DNA of 40,625 nucleotides from an uncultured Saprospiraceae bacterium (GTDB lineage: Bacteria > Bacteroidota > Bacteroidia > Chitinophagales > Saprospiraceae), in assembly GCA_937923485.1 (NCBI GenBank), contig CALDUE010000054.1, forward strand, positions 1-40,625, in the 5' to 3' direction. The position numbers and the translations under genes were made by a program. This document shows positions 16,450 through 24,008 of the stretch, in pieces. The notes under the pieces are model-generated. The model was not told where the DNA came from, made no database searches, and saw nothing but the letters and a program-made list of their open reading frames with translations. The first letter of the stretch is position 1, and each line of letters starts with the position of its first letter.

Positions 16450-17712
16450 TTACACCAACTCGCCCAGCATTTCCTCTACATGCTCGCTTGAGCTTGCAAT
16501 AGCAGCAGATAGATTTACGGGCCCTTCGTCGGTAACTAATATGACGTTGCGAAGCAACACCCCAAAGTTTTCGTTTGGAAGATAAATCGCTGGAGAACAG
16601 TTCAATACCATTCCGCTCTGAAGTGGCGCGTACGCTTCGTGCGGGTCTCTAAGGTTTCTTCCGATGTGTGAGAAGCATTCTGTCGGAAAGTGAACACCGA
16701 TCTGTGCGGTCATCACATCAAAGGATTCGAGCGCTACTTCTAATTGATTGCGAATCTGGCGCTCGCACTCAGGAATACTAGACCCTGGTACCAGACTTGT
16801 CATTCCAGTTTGTAGGCAAGATTCGACTGCATCGTAGACTGCGCGTTGCCTTGCGGTGAAGCTCCCATTCACTGGGAATGTTCTTGCAATAGAAGCATTA
16901 TAACCTGCATACATAACGCCAACTTGGACTTGTACAAGCGTCTTGTCCATGAGTACATTGCTATTCGTATCATATTCAGGATAGAGGGTCATTGCCCCAC
17001 TCGCTACGCGTATAGGATGCGAAAGACCGTGCGCACCACCCGTAATGATGGCGCTGCTTATCGCTGCCTCCACCTCCTGTTCCTGACGCGAAGGTCTTAT
17101 CTCTTTCGCTGCCGATCTCATGCCTGCGAAGGCCAAGTCAATAGCTGCGCCGATGAGTCCCACCTCGGGAGCGCTTTTCACCATGCCGATCTTCTTTAAA
17201 ATCGGCTGTGCTCTATGATATTTATGTGCGGGGTAGAGTCGCATTAGCCTTTCGGCAAAACGTAAGTCACGCGCTGGTGCTTCTGAGTATGCGTGTCGAT
17301 CTTCACGTGAATTGATGTAGATGCGACGTGCAAGAAGTACGAGCTCGTGCAGACAATCGTCCAACTCATCAAGAAAACAAACCTGTCGAATGCCTGAGAG
17401 CTGAGCTGCTTGCTGTAGGTCCATGCCTGGTCCGCGAAGATTGGCTACCCGTGTATCTGGACGACGAATAAAGAGCACTTCTTCGAATCCTTGCTTAGCG
17501 GTTTTTGGTGCAAGCACGAGCACGGTTTCTGGTTGATTGATTCCAGTCAAGTAATACAAGTCTGGATGCTGACGGTAGCGATGGTAGGTTTCACCATTAC
17601 TTGAAACCAAGTCATTGCTAAAGAAGACTGCTATCGAATCATCTTGCATCTGACGCATGAAGCGGCGACGGTTCCAGCTGAAAAGTTCTGAGTTGATGGA
17701 TTCGAGTTTCAC
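16450..17712 (-). CDS. M24 aminopeptidase P-like protein with metal ligands replaced (predicted pseudo-peptidase)
   Basis: 420 residues from a GTG at 17712; no upstream ATG is in frame. Residues about 5-140 are the AMP_N domain (SWNRRRFMRQMQDDSIAVFFS, DLYYLTGINQPE), and 170-410 the pita-bread fold, still recognisable by GYNASIARTFPVNGSF and GMVLNCSPAIYLP. Aligned by these blocks to aminopeptidase P, the two metal Asp positions are Gln263 and Ser274, the Glu of EPGIY is Ser373, and the Glu of the final RIED motif is Arg388. Only a His near 349 may remain. A dinuclear site cannot form as in the active family. It is probably a binding or regulatory protein. It converges with the M28 gene. Confidence 0.85.
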   Translation of the reverse strand: MKLESINSELFSWNRRRFMRQMQDDSIAVFFSNDLVSSNGETYHRYRQHPDLYYLTGINQPETVLVLAPKTAKQGFEEVLFIRRPDTRVANLRGPGMDLQQAAQLSGIRQVCFLDELDDCLHELVLLARRIYINSREDRHAYSEAPARDLRFAERLMRLYPAHKYHRAQPILKKIGMVKSAPEVGLIGAAIDLAFAGMRSAAKEIRPSRQEQEVEAAISSAIITGGAHGLSHPIRVASGAMTLYPEYDTNSNVLMDKTLVQVQVGVMYAGYNASIARTFPVNGSFTARQRAVYDAVESCLQTGMTSLVPGSSIPECERQIRNQLEVALESFDVMTAQIGVHFPTECFSHIGRNLRDPHEAYAPLQSGMVLNCSPAIYLPNENFGVLLRNVILVTDEGPVNLSAAIASSSEHVEEMLGELV

Positions 17713-17870
17713 AGCAATGGATTTAGTTTAGCTCGGCGTTATTGATAAACGCTTACGACCTACAAATCCTGTTATTAGGACTCCTTAGTCGTCAAAATTT
17801 TACGCTTACGCTAAAACAAGCTTCGTGCCTAGCCTAAATGATGCACCTTAGCATCGACTCATAGCATCTG

Positions 17871-18950
17871 ATGTTATACGTCTCTTTTATCTCGACCTCG
17901 TCCAAAACCCGTTCTGTGAAACGTTTTTCGCTCTTCTTATCCACGCTTCTATTTCTTGTCAGTGTAGCGGTAATAGGCTGCAAACCTGATGTCAAGACCC
18001 CTCCTGCGGTTGTTACCGTCCCCGAGGTCCCGCTTGTTAAGCGTACAATTCCTGTCCCTGCATTTAGCGGAGATTCTGCCTATGCACACGTTGCTGCGCA
18101 AGTGGCGATGGGGCCTCGCTACGCCAACACAAAAGCACACGAGCAGGTACGCGCGTACATCACTTCTACGCTAGAGCGATACGGTGCTAAAGTGACGGTG
18201 CAAGATTTTAAGACTAAGTTTTACGATGGTACCAGCGTCACTGGCTACAACATTATTGGCAGTTACAACCCTGATTCAACCAAGCGCGTCTTTCTCTCGG
18301 CACACTACGATACACGTCCTATTGCAGACAGTCCGCTTGCAGATCCCAAGCGCTATAATGAACCTATCCTCGGTGCTGACGATGGAGGTTCGGGTGTAGG
18401 TGCATTGCTTGAGATTGCTCGTTTGCTTCATGAGAATCCATTTCCTGAGATGGGGGTTGACCTTGTCTTTTTTGACTTAGAAGACAACGGGAATCCAGAG
18501 TACTCCAATGAAAGTGACACGTACAGTTGGGCGCTCGGTTCGCAGCATTGGGCAAAATCTCCGCATGTATCGGGATACAGTCCAAAGTTTGGCGTGCTCC
18601 TCGATATGGTCGGCGCGAAGGATGCTGTTTTCGGTCGCGAAGGCTACAGCAAGTACTATGCGGGTCAGTATCAAAATAAAATCTGGAACCTTGCTAAGAA
18701 AATGGGTCAAGGTGAGCGGTTTGTAGACGCGGAGGTTTCTCCCGTCACCGACGACCATTACTTTATCAATACCATCGCAGGTTGGCCAACGGTCGATATC
18801 ATTTACAAGCCGATTGGTAAAGATGGCGGGTTTGGATCGCACTGGCACACGCATAACGACAACATGGATATCATAAGCGCGGAGACGCTACAGTCTGTTG
18901 GGCAGGTAGTTACCGCTGTTGTTTATCGGGAGGCGGGGAATATGCTTTAA
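17871..18950 (+). CDS. M28-family lipoprotein, glutaminyl-peptide cyclotransferase type
   Basis: 359 residues from the ATG at 17871. A GTG at 17916 gives the more typical lipoprotein start MKRFSLFLSTLLFLVSVAVIGC with lipobox VIGC, and may be the true start. Zinc-site motifs are SAHYDTRP (His145), LGADDGGSG (Asp170/171), FFDLEDNG (Glu204), LLDMVG and SHWHTHNDNMD. The combination FFDxED(Y/N)G plus SWALGSQHWAK is typical of Bacteroidetes glutaminyl cyclases, which turn N-terminal Gln into pyroglutamate on exported proteins. A peptidase role cannot be excluded. It is likely periplasmic-facing or on the outer membrane. Confidence 0.85.
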   Translation: MLYVSFISTSSKTRSVKRFSLFLSTLLFLVSVAVIGCKPDVKTPPAVVTVPEVPLVKRTIPVPAFSGDSAYAHVAAQVAMGPRYANTKAHEQVRAYITSTLERYGAKVTVQDFKTKFYDGTSVTGYNIIGSYNPDSTKRVFLSAHYDTRPIADSPLADPKRYNEPILGADDGGSGVGALLEIARLLHENPFPEMGVDLVFFDLEDNGNPEYSNESDTYSWALGSQHWAKSPHVSGYSPKFGVLLDMVGAKDAVFGREGYSKYYAGQYQNKIWNLAKKMGQGERFVDAEVSPVTDDHYFINTIAGWPTVDIIYKPIGKDGGFGSHWHTHNDNMDIISAETLQSVGQVVTAVVYREAGNML

Positions 18951-19030
18951 GGGGATGTCGGATGCCCCGCGCGGAGCCCCGCTCAGCGCGTGGGTCGAGA
19001 CGCGTGGGTCCTCGTGCTTCGCACGGGATC

Positions 19031-19100
19031 GGATGTGGGACGTGGGACGTGGGACGTGGGACGTGGGATGTGGGACGTGGGACGTGGGACGTGGGATCTC
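19031..19100. repeat. Heptamer array A: GGACGTG/GGATGTG, ten units
   Basis: Ten contiguous 7-base units by hand parsing: GGATGTG, four GGACGTG, GGATGTG, three GGACGTG, then GGATCTC, followed by GGAAAATGTA. The last unit is the same as the unit of array C. Confidence 0.9.
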
Positions 19101-19146
19101 GGAAAATGTATAATGACCATTTCACTGCTGGACTAAAGATGGAAGT

Positions 19147-19174
19147 GAGATTTGGGATGTGGGATGTGGGATGC
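19147..19174. repeat. Heptamer array B: GGGATGT, four units
   Basis: GAGATTT, GGGATGT, GGGATGT, GGGATGC, then CATTAGGGACG. The same CATTAGGGACG 11-mer recurs at 34776-34786 beside another heptamer array. Confidence 0.8.
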
Positions 19175-19350
19175 ATTAGGGACGTTAACTAGATTGAATT
19201 TTGACGATGTCACTATTCATCGGATTGGCTCTATTCAACCACTGAGATCACCGAACACAAAGTGGATTTCACAACGCTAGTTGCCATCCTGCTTAGCGCC
19301 TTTTCTCTGTGTATGATGTGACCTCTGTGGTGAATTTTTGCGCTTTTAAT

Positions 19351-19415
19351 GCCTACACGTCCTAAGTAAACGTCTCGCCCTTTGCCTCTTTGCGAAGACC
19401 GAAGGTCGCTTTGCG
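19351..19415. repeat. Direct repeat, copy 1
   Basis: The segment GCCTACACGTCC ... CGTCTCGCCCTTTGC ... CGAAGGTCGCTTTG recurs with about three quarters identity at 19634-19698, 283 bases downstream in the same orientation. CGTCTCGCCCTTTGC and CGAAGGTCGCTTTG are identical in both copies. Confidence 0.7.
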
Positions 19416-19423
19416 GTTCAATT

Positions 19424-19475
19424 TAATCTCGGATCTCGGATCTCGGATCTCGGATCTCGGATCTCGGATCTCGGA
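19424..19475. repeat. Heptamer array C: GGATCTC, six perfect units
   Basis: Six perfect GGATCTC units at 19431-19472, preceded by a partial unit (TAATCTC) and followed by GGAAAAAAGTACA. That tail resembles the one after array A (GGAAAATGTATAA), so the two arrays share a 3' flank. Confidence 0.9.
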
Positions 19476-19633
19476 AAAAAGTACAGTGCTCACTTCTCGT
19501 TGCTTGTCTAAAAAGCAACAAAGTTGCCACGCTATAAAGGCCAACGCGTGATGCACGAGCGTCTTGAACTCTGCGGTCTCAGCTCCTCTGCGAGTCCGAA
19601 GGACGTCTCTGCGTGAAATTCCCACCCCTGAAC

Positions 19634-19698
19634 GCCTACGCGTCCTGTATGTGCGTCTCGCCCTTTGCTCCTTTGCGCAAATCGAAGGTCGCTTTGTG
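19634..19698. repeat. Direct repeat, copy 2
   Basis: Second copy of the 19351-19415 segment, reading GCCTACGCGTCC ... CGTCTCGCCCTTTGC ... CGAAGGTCGCTTTG. No ORF features support coding. Confidence 0.7.
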
Positions 19699-19869
19699 CT
19701 TCTATTCAATGTCTGAAGAACTTCAACTAACCACTTCACTACAAGACCGCTGCGTTGCTAGACTGGGCGCCAAGCACGCAACAAGGGAGCTCTGCTCAAG
19801 TTGGCTTTGCCTCTCAAAACTCTATTGCTAAATTGTCCGTTGTCCTTAGCACACAACACCTCCTTACTT

Positions 19870-20076
19870 TTGTCAAACTCCTCCGATTCACAGGCCCCAT
19901 CAGAAGACTACTACTTCGATGAGCGCGGGCTTATGGTCATGACCGAAGTCTACCATAAAAAGCGAGGATACTGTTGTGGTAACGCCTGCAAACATTGCCC
20001 GTATAAGCACGAGAATGTGAGTGAGAAAAAGCTCGCAGCACTCAAACTCATGGGTAAACTTCCAAGCGATGATTGA
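19870..20076 (+). CDS. DUF5522-family small Cys-rich protein
   Basis: 68 residues if started at the TTG at 19870 (reading MSNSSDSQAPSEDYYFDERG); no ATG is available and the frame is open to a TTG at 19801, so the start is uncertain. The core EDYYFDERGLMVMTEVYHKKRGYCCGNACKHCPY is the DUF5522 signature, with the CCGNxCxHCPY cluster of four Cys and one His probably binding a metal. Function is unknown. The last eight bases overlap the start of the following binding-protein gene, so the two are translationally coupled. Confidence 0.8.
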   Translation: MSNSSDSQAPSEDYYFDERGLMVMTEVYHKKRGYCCGNACKHCPYKHENVSEKKLAALKLMGKLPSDD

Positions 20077-20815
20077 AAGTGTTGACCAGCTGGGACGCGT
20101 ACATCGTTTTGCAGAAATGCCGAAGAGAATAGTATCGCTTGTACCTAGCATTACTGAACTTTTGGTTGATTTAGGCTTGCACCAAAACTTAGTGGGTTGC
20201 ACGAAGTTTTGCGTCCATCCAAATGACCTCAAAGCTGATACCGCAATTATTGGCGGGACCAAAAACGTAAAGCGATTGGCCGTAGAAGCGCTTTCGCCAG
20301 ACCTTATCATTGCGAGTAAAGAAGAGAACGTCAAAGAACAAGTTGAGGCGTTGCAAGAGCGTTGCCCCGTTTGGGTGAGCGACGTCGTTGATCTCAAAAG
20401 TGGAGCAGAAATGAATATGCTACTCGGCGAGCTCTTTGGAGCACAAGCAATTGCCAAAGAGATCAATGCCGCGAATGCTCGTTCTTTAGCTGAGCATACA
20501 GTCACTAATCGGGGAACGGCGCTCTACTTCATCTGGAAAGACCCCTTTATGAGCGTTGGTGGTGATACTTATATCAGTAACGTGATGCAGGCTGTTGGCT
20601 ACAACAACCTTTGCCAAAACGAGCAGCGCTACCCTAGCCTCGAAGTTGAAAAGATCAGAGCCCTTAAGCCAGCGCACATCCTCCTTTCATCCGAACCCTT
20701 CCCTTTCAAGGAACAGCATATCGCCGAGCTAAAAGCCATCTGCATAAATACAGACGTGCGCTTGGTAGATGGAGAATTTTTCAGCTGGTATGGCTCGAGG
20801 ATGGGGAAGTTATAG
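20069..20815 (+). CDS. BtuF/FepB-type helical-backbone metal receptor protein, no signal peptide
   Basis: 248 residues from the ATG at 20069 (MIESVDQLGRVHRFAEMPKRIVSLVPSITELL). The fold of class III ABC binding proteins is recognisable: IVSLVPSITELLVDLG at the start, LVGCTKFCVHP, IIGGTKNVKRLAVEALSPDLIIAS, the long linker helix after 100, and ILLSSEPFPFKEQHIAEL near the end. Known relatives bind vitamin B12, haem or siderophores. Unlike them it has no export signal from any nearby start, so it should stay in the cytoplasm. It overlaps DUF5522 by eight bases and no permease or ATPase gene is adjacent. Confidence 0.8.
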   Translation: MIESVDQLGRVHRFAEMPKRIVSLVPSITELLVDLGLHQNLVGCTKFCVHPNDLKADTAIIGGTKNVKRLAVEALSPDLIIASKEENVKEQVEALQERCPVWVSDVVDLKSGAEMNMLLGELFGAQAIAKEINAANARSLAEHTVTNRGTALYFIWKDPFMSVGGDTYISNVMQAVGYNNLCQNEQRYPSLEVEKIRALKPAHILLSSEPFPFKEQHIAELKAICINTDVRLVDGEFFSWYGSRMGKL

Positions 20816-20896
20816 GGGCTATGACATATTTTCCTGTGGGTCGGTGGACCGCAGGACACGCTGAGATATAAGTGTGTATGCAATACTTTGAGCACC

Positions 20897-21394
20897 TTAT
20901 AGTTTTCGCTCGAAGTACTGCAGGTCTGCCTCGTCATCGGGGAGTTTCACCATATCTTTCGGTTCAAAGTCCAACTGCCTTAGCAAATTGACACTTGCCG
21001 CATTGGAGGGTAAAGCGATTGCGCTAAGCTTTGGAACCTTGTGCTTTTTCGCTAAGTCGATTGCCCAATTGGCCGCTTCGGTAGCGTAGCCTTTTCTGAA
21101 AAATTGTGGCAAGAGCGCAAAACCAATATCTGGAATATCGAGACCTGGTCGAGCGTAAATTCCGATTGTGCCGATGGGCTCATTGGTCTTTTTGAGATGC
21201 ATCAGGTATGGACCGCTCCATGGCTTATCGCAAGTTGGGTAAATACGCTCTCGAAGATATGTTTCGGCTTGCTCGATATTATAAACTCCACGATCTCCAA
21301 TATTGTCGAGCCAAGCTTTCGAATTGAGGAGTTCAATCAGAAAAGGTGCGTCGTGAAATGCGAGGCGGCGATAGGTGAGACGATTGGAATGCAC
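20897..21394 (-). CDS. GNAT N-acetyltransferase, RimJ/RimL-like
   Basis: 165 residues from a GTG at 21394 (MHSNRLTYRRLAFHDAPFLIELL); no ATG is in frame nearby. The acetyl-CoA-binding region reads IGFALLPQFFRKGYATEAANWAIDLA, with the R/Q-x-x-G-x-A pyrophosphate loop as FRKGYA. Preceding strands (EPIGTIGIYAR) and the C-terminal ALPSNAASVNLLRQLDFEPK complete the fold typical of ribosomal-protein or small-molecule acetyltransferases. The substrate cannot be inferred. An exact copy of the dispersed 14-mer lies just upstream at 21411-21424. Confidence 0.87.
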   Translation of the reverse strand: MHSNRLTYRRLAFHDAPFLIELLNSKAWLDNIGDRGVYNIEQAETYLRERIYPTCDKPWSGPYLMHLKKTNEPIGTIGIYARPGLDIPDIGFALLPQFFRKGYATEAANWAIDLAKKHKVPKLSAIALPSNAASVNLLRQLDFEPKDMVKLPDDEADLQYFERKL

Positions 21395-21448
21395 GACACA
21401 AACTTGAGGAGTTTTGGCGAAAGCTGCACCAGTACCTGCAAGAAATAC

Positions 21449-21481
21449 AAAAGCCGCCCCCTGCTAGTGCAAAAGGGCGGC
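21449..21481 (-). terminator. Intrinsic terminator downstream of ssb
   Basis: On the minus strand GCCGCCC (21481-21475) pairs with GGGCGGC (21459-21453), followed by TTTTG at 21452-21448. It lies about 80 bases past the ssb stop and before the GNAT gene, so the two minus-strand genes are separate units. Confidence 0.75.
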
Positions 21482-21561
21482 ATGTATGATCCAACACACG
21501 TTTCGATTCTCAGGTGATTTGTGTGCTGAAACAATGAATCGTTTTTGATTAAGCGTCTGGC

Positions 21562-21942
21562 TTAGAAAGCTAGTGCCTCCTCAGATGTGTCGGCAGGAGT
21601 GCTCACGACCTTTTCAGGGCGCTCAATTTTTTGGAAGCTGTTGACGATGATTTCGACAGTCTTGATTTGCTGACCTTCCTTGTTCTCATAAGAATTGGTC
21701 GTCAGTCTACCTTCGATGAGGACACGGCTTCCTTTACCTACTTGAGCAGCCATTCGCTCACAGGTCTTGTTCCAAATGGTAAGGTTGAACCAGTCTGTTT
21801 TTTCTTCGCGCTCACCTTTTTTGTTGGTATACATTGAAGAGTAAGCGAGGCCAACTTTTCCTACTCGCTTGTCGCTGGCAAACTCATTCACTTTGATGTC
21901 TGAGCCTAGGTTTCCGATGAGGGTGATGTTGTTGCTGATCAT
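21562..21942 (-). CDS. ssb: Single-stranded DNA-binding protein
   Basis: 126 residues from the ATG at 21942 (MISNNITLIGNLGSDIKVNEF); the longer frame to 22107 adds an unrelated 55 residues and is rejected. OB-fold motifs are NITLIGNLGSDIKV, KTDWFNLTIWNKTCERMAAQVGKG and SRVLIEGRLTTNSYENKEGQ. The C-terminal tip is SEEALAF, an acidic-hydrophobic tail like the DDDIPF tip that recruits repair and replication partners. It is short for SSB, having almost no disordered linker. The family is certain. Confidence 0.95.
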   Translation of the reverse strand: MISNNITLIGNLGSDIKVNEFASDKRVGKVGLAYSSMYTNKKGEREEKTDWFNLTIWNKTCERMAAQVGKGSRVLIEGRLTTNSYENKEGQQIKTVEIIVNSFQKIERPEKVVSTPADTSEEALAF

Positions 21943-22142
21943 AATAAAAAGGTGTTGTGGATGCCAGTACGAATGTGTTTTGATGTACTGACGAGTTCCG
22001 GTGTGTATGTATGCCTCTAGTGATAGAGACGGTGATGAATGCATGTGATGTCGAAGGCAGGCTGTGCCGCGGAAGGCGACGCTGTCTGTCGTTGACGATG
22101 CAAACATGGGGGCTTCGAAAAGCTATAGCTGTACGATAAGTG

Positions 22143-22160
22143 CTTCCTTACGTAAGGAAG
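22143..22160. promoter_or_regulatory. 18-bp perfect palindrome CTTCCTTACGTAAGGAAG
   Basis: The sequence equals its own reverse complement over 18 bases. No T-run follows and it lies about 200 bases from both flanking starts, so it is more likely a protein-binding site than a terminator. Confidence 0.5.
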
Positions 22161-22180
22161 TGTTTATAAACGTTTATTTC

Positions 22181-22215
22181 GGGACGTGAGATGTGGGATT
22201 TAGGACGTGAGATGC
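22181..22215. repeat. Heptamer array D: GGGACGT-type, five units
   Basis: GGGACGT, GAGATGT, GGGATTT, AGGACGT, GAGATGC in unbroken register. It has the same unit family as arrays A and B about 3 kb upstream, on the other side of three genes. Confidence 0.75.
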
Positions 22216-22268
22216 TAGTAGGGATGGGCGTTTGGGGCGCAGCGAGCTGTTAGTTTTTATAGCTCGAC

Positions 22269-22354
22269 GAACTGTCAGTTCTATCTGTTCAAATGGAAAA
22301 ATAGGTATCCTTAATCCGTACTCTCATTAACACTCGCGGCCGAACTGACAGTTC
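22269..22354. promoter_or_regulatory. Paired inverted repeats GAACTGTCAGTTC / GAACTGACAGTTC
   Basis: Two 13-base sites, 22269-22281 and 22342-22354, each a 6-bp inverted repeat around one central base, centred 73 bases apart. A weaker third copy (GAGCTGTTAGTT) lies near 22245. The second ends six bases before the ATG of the TPM gene, which suggests control of that gene. Confidence 0.5.
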
Positions 22355-22360
22355 TGTCGC

Positions 22361-23713
22361 ATGCGCTACCTTCCCCTTATGCGCTTTGCTCTGCTCACCA
22401 TCTTGCTTCTTTCAGTTTCCCTTAGTTGGTCTCAGCGCGCCGAGACCTTGGCAAAAATTCCAGACCCACTCAAAGCGAGCAACAGTTTTATTTATGATCC
22501 TGCTGGGCGCATGGATGCATATTCTCGTCAGGCAGCGAATGGACTTTTACATCTGCTCGATAAGGAAACAAATGCGCAAGGGGCCGTTGCTTTTCTCCCT
22601 ACGATTGGAGATGACAATCCGAAGGATTTTGCAGTAGCGCTTTTCCAGCAGTGGGGCATTGGACATGCTGGTAGCGACGAAGGTTACCTCCTGCTCGTTG
22701 TCGAGGATCAGCGTCGTGCAGAGATCGAAACGGGCTACGGCATGGAATCCATTCTTACCGATGCCTTAGCTAAGCGAGTCCTTACCAATGAGTTTATCCC
22801 ATACATGAAAAGAGGCGAACGGGGATCTGCGGTACTCGCAACCGTGCGTGCTATCGACCTCATCTATCGAGGGACCAAAGGTCTTGACTCGATCCCTAGT
22901 GTTGAGTATGATGCGTTCATGGATCCACTTGAAACCATGTTTGGTAGTCACGATGAACTCTACACGGATCTCACGCCAGACTATTCAAATACTTCATATA
23001 GTGATCACGTCCCGCGTGGTAACCAGCGAGATAATTCTTGGTGGGGGCTAAATCCAATTTTAGCCATTTACCTTCTGATCAATTTGTTGTTTCACCTGCT
23101 CTTGAGTAGTTGGGTCGTGGCCGTATATTTCAATAAAGAGACCTTGCATGACAAGTGGCGCCGGGTCCGTTGGTGGCAGAGCCTTATTTGGTGTTTCATT
23201 TTCCCTTTACCGTATGCCATTGTGACCTACCCTATTCTCTCACGCTATCTACAGCGACTTCGAAATATGCCGAGGTATGCGAAGGGTTCGGGTGAGATTA
23301 TGCGGCGACTTAGCGAAAAAGAAGAGGATGAATTTCTGGAGCACGGTCATGTCATTGAAGAAGAGGTTGGTTCTATAGACCATGACGTCTGGATCAGTAA
23401 AAACCGATCGGAGGTGCTCGTCCTGCCGTATGCGAAGAGAATGACGGGATACAGTGCCTGTCCATCCTGTGACTACAAAACCTATAAGCAAACGAAGTCT
23501 CGAATCATTTCGCGAGCTACAACTTCTCGATCAGGAAAACGCGAGGTCACTTACACATGCAAGGCCTGTCATTATCAGAAGAAAGAAATCAAGACCATCC
23601 CTCGGAAGTCAAGTTCGAGTGGAGGCGGTGGATTCTCTTCTGGCGGTGGTGGTGGCGGCAGCTCTTTTGGGGGCGGAAGTTCTGGCGGCGGCGGTAGTGG
23701 GGCGAGTTGGTAG
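22361..23713 (+). CDS. TPM-domain (YgcG-like) membrane protein with zinc-ribbon and Gly-rich tail
   Basis: 450 residues; an internal ATG at 22379 gives a cleaner signal peptide (MRFALLTILLLSVSLSWSQ) and is an alternative start. The TPM domain covers about 33-170: FIYDPAGRMDAYSRQAANGLL, GAVAFLPTIGDD, QQWGIGHAGSDEGYLLLVV, RRAEIETGYGMESILTD. Two membrane helices follow (NPILAIYLLINLLFHLLLSS and LIWCFIFPLPYAIVTYPIL). Beyond them is a four-Cys ribbon, CPSC ... CKAC near 366-405, and a tail of Gly and Ser ending GGGGSGASW. The Gly-rich tail is usual for this family. Roles proposed for relatives include photosystem repair and phosphatase activity; none is shown here. Confidence 0.85.
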   Translation: MRYLPLMRFALLTILLLSVSLSWSQRAETLAKIPDPLKASNSFIYDPAGRMDAYSRQAANGLLHLLDKETNAQGAVAFLPTIGDDNPKDFAVALFQQWGIGHAGSDEGYLLLVVEDQRRAEIETGYGMESILTDALAKRVLTNEFIPYMKRGERGSAVLATVRAIDLIYRGTKGLDSIPSVEYDAFMDPLETMFGSHDELYTDLTPDYSNTSYSDHVPRGNQRDNSWWGLNPILAIYLLINLLFHLLLSSWVVAVYFNKETLHDKWRRVRWWQSLIWCFIFPLPYAIVTYPILSRYLQRLRNMPRYAKGSGEIMRRLSEKEEDEFLEHGHVIEEEVGSIDHDVWISKNRSEVLVLPYAKRMTGYSACPSCDYKTYKQTKSRIISRATTSRSGKREVTYTCKACHYQKKEIKTIPRKSSSSGGGGFSSGGGGGGSSFGGGSSGGGGSGASW

Positions 23714-23759
23714 GGGGTGGCCTACGGCGTTAGGGAGCCTCGTACGTTAGCATCAGCTT

Positions 23760-24008
23760 ACTGAAAAGGTTGTTTAGCGGCAACAAATTAGGTAAGTTAC
23801 TTCTAACTCAGAGTACTTCAGGATGCCTAAGTCACGCTTTCGAGCTGTAGACACTGCCGCAGGTTTAAGACTCAGGGTTAGGAGGCTTCTAGAGTCACAA
23901 TAGCACTTTAGTCGCGCGGATAAATCATCCGGTGCAGACACCGTAAGATGCGAGGCAAGACGTAGGAGGTTTTCGATATTTTTCACCTTTTAATCTGTCT
24001 ATTTGATA
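23760..24008 (+). ncRNA. Possible bridge RNA region of the IS110 element
   Basis: No gene is seen between the TPM stop and the transposase. Several hairpins can be drawn: GTTG/CAAC at 23769-23784, GACTC/GAGTC at about 23870-23895, CGGAT/ATCCG at 23917-23931 and CGGTG/CACCG at 23930-23943. In IS110-group elements the 5' non-coding end encodes the structured bridge RNA that pairs with target and donor DNA. The guide loops were not matched to flanks here, so this is inference from family and position. Confidence 0.4.

Larger units (their letters stand above)
18951..19869. repeat. Non-coding repeat-rich island (heptamer arrays and direct repeats)
   Basis: About 0.9 kb with no credible gene; ORFs here are products of the repeats. 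It holds three tandem arrays of period seven (described separately) and two copies of a roughly 65-base direct repeat (19351-19415 and 19634-19698). It also holds short phrases resembling the CTCTGTGGT / CTCTGCGGT / CTTTGCG type found in intergenic repeats of many environmental bacteria. Confidence 0.8.
21943..22360. other. ssb / TPM-gene divergent intergenic region with palindromes and heptamers
   Basis: 418 bases without a gene between divergent starts. It holds an 18-bp perfect palindrome (22143-22160), a five-unit heptamer array (22181-22215) and two copies of a 13-base near-palindrome GAACTGWCAGTTC (22269-22281 and 22342-22354). Promoter boxes could not be placed with confidence. Confidence 0.7.

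Noticed and set aside
18910-19176. Minus-strand ORF rich in PTSHVPR repeats
   Set aside because: It is the translation of the GGACGTG heptamer array; no start context or family.
19362-19739. Minus-strand ORF with SEIRDPR repeats
   Set aside because: It is the translation of the GGATCTC array and flanking repeats.
21943-22107. Longer N-terminus for SSB
   Set aside because: The extra 55 residues do not resemble SSB, which starts normally at MISNNITLIGNLG.
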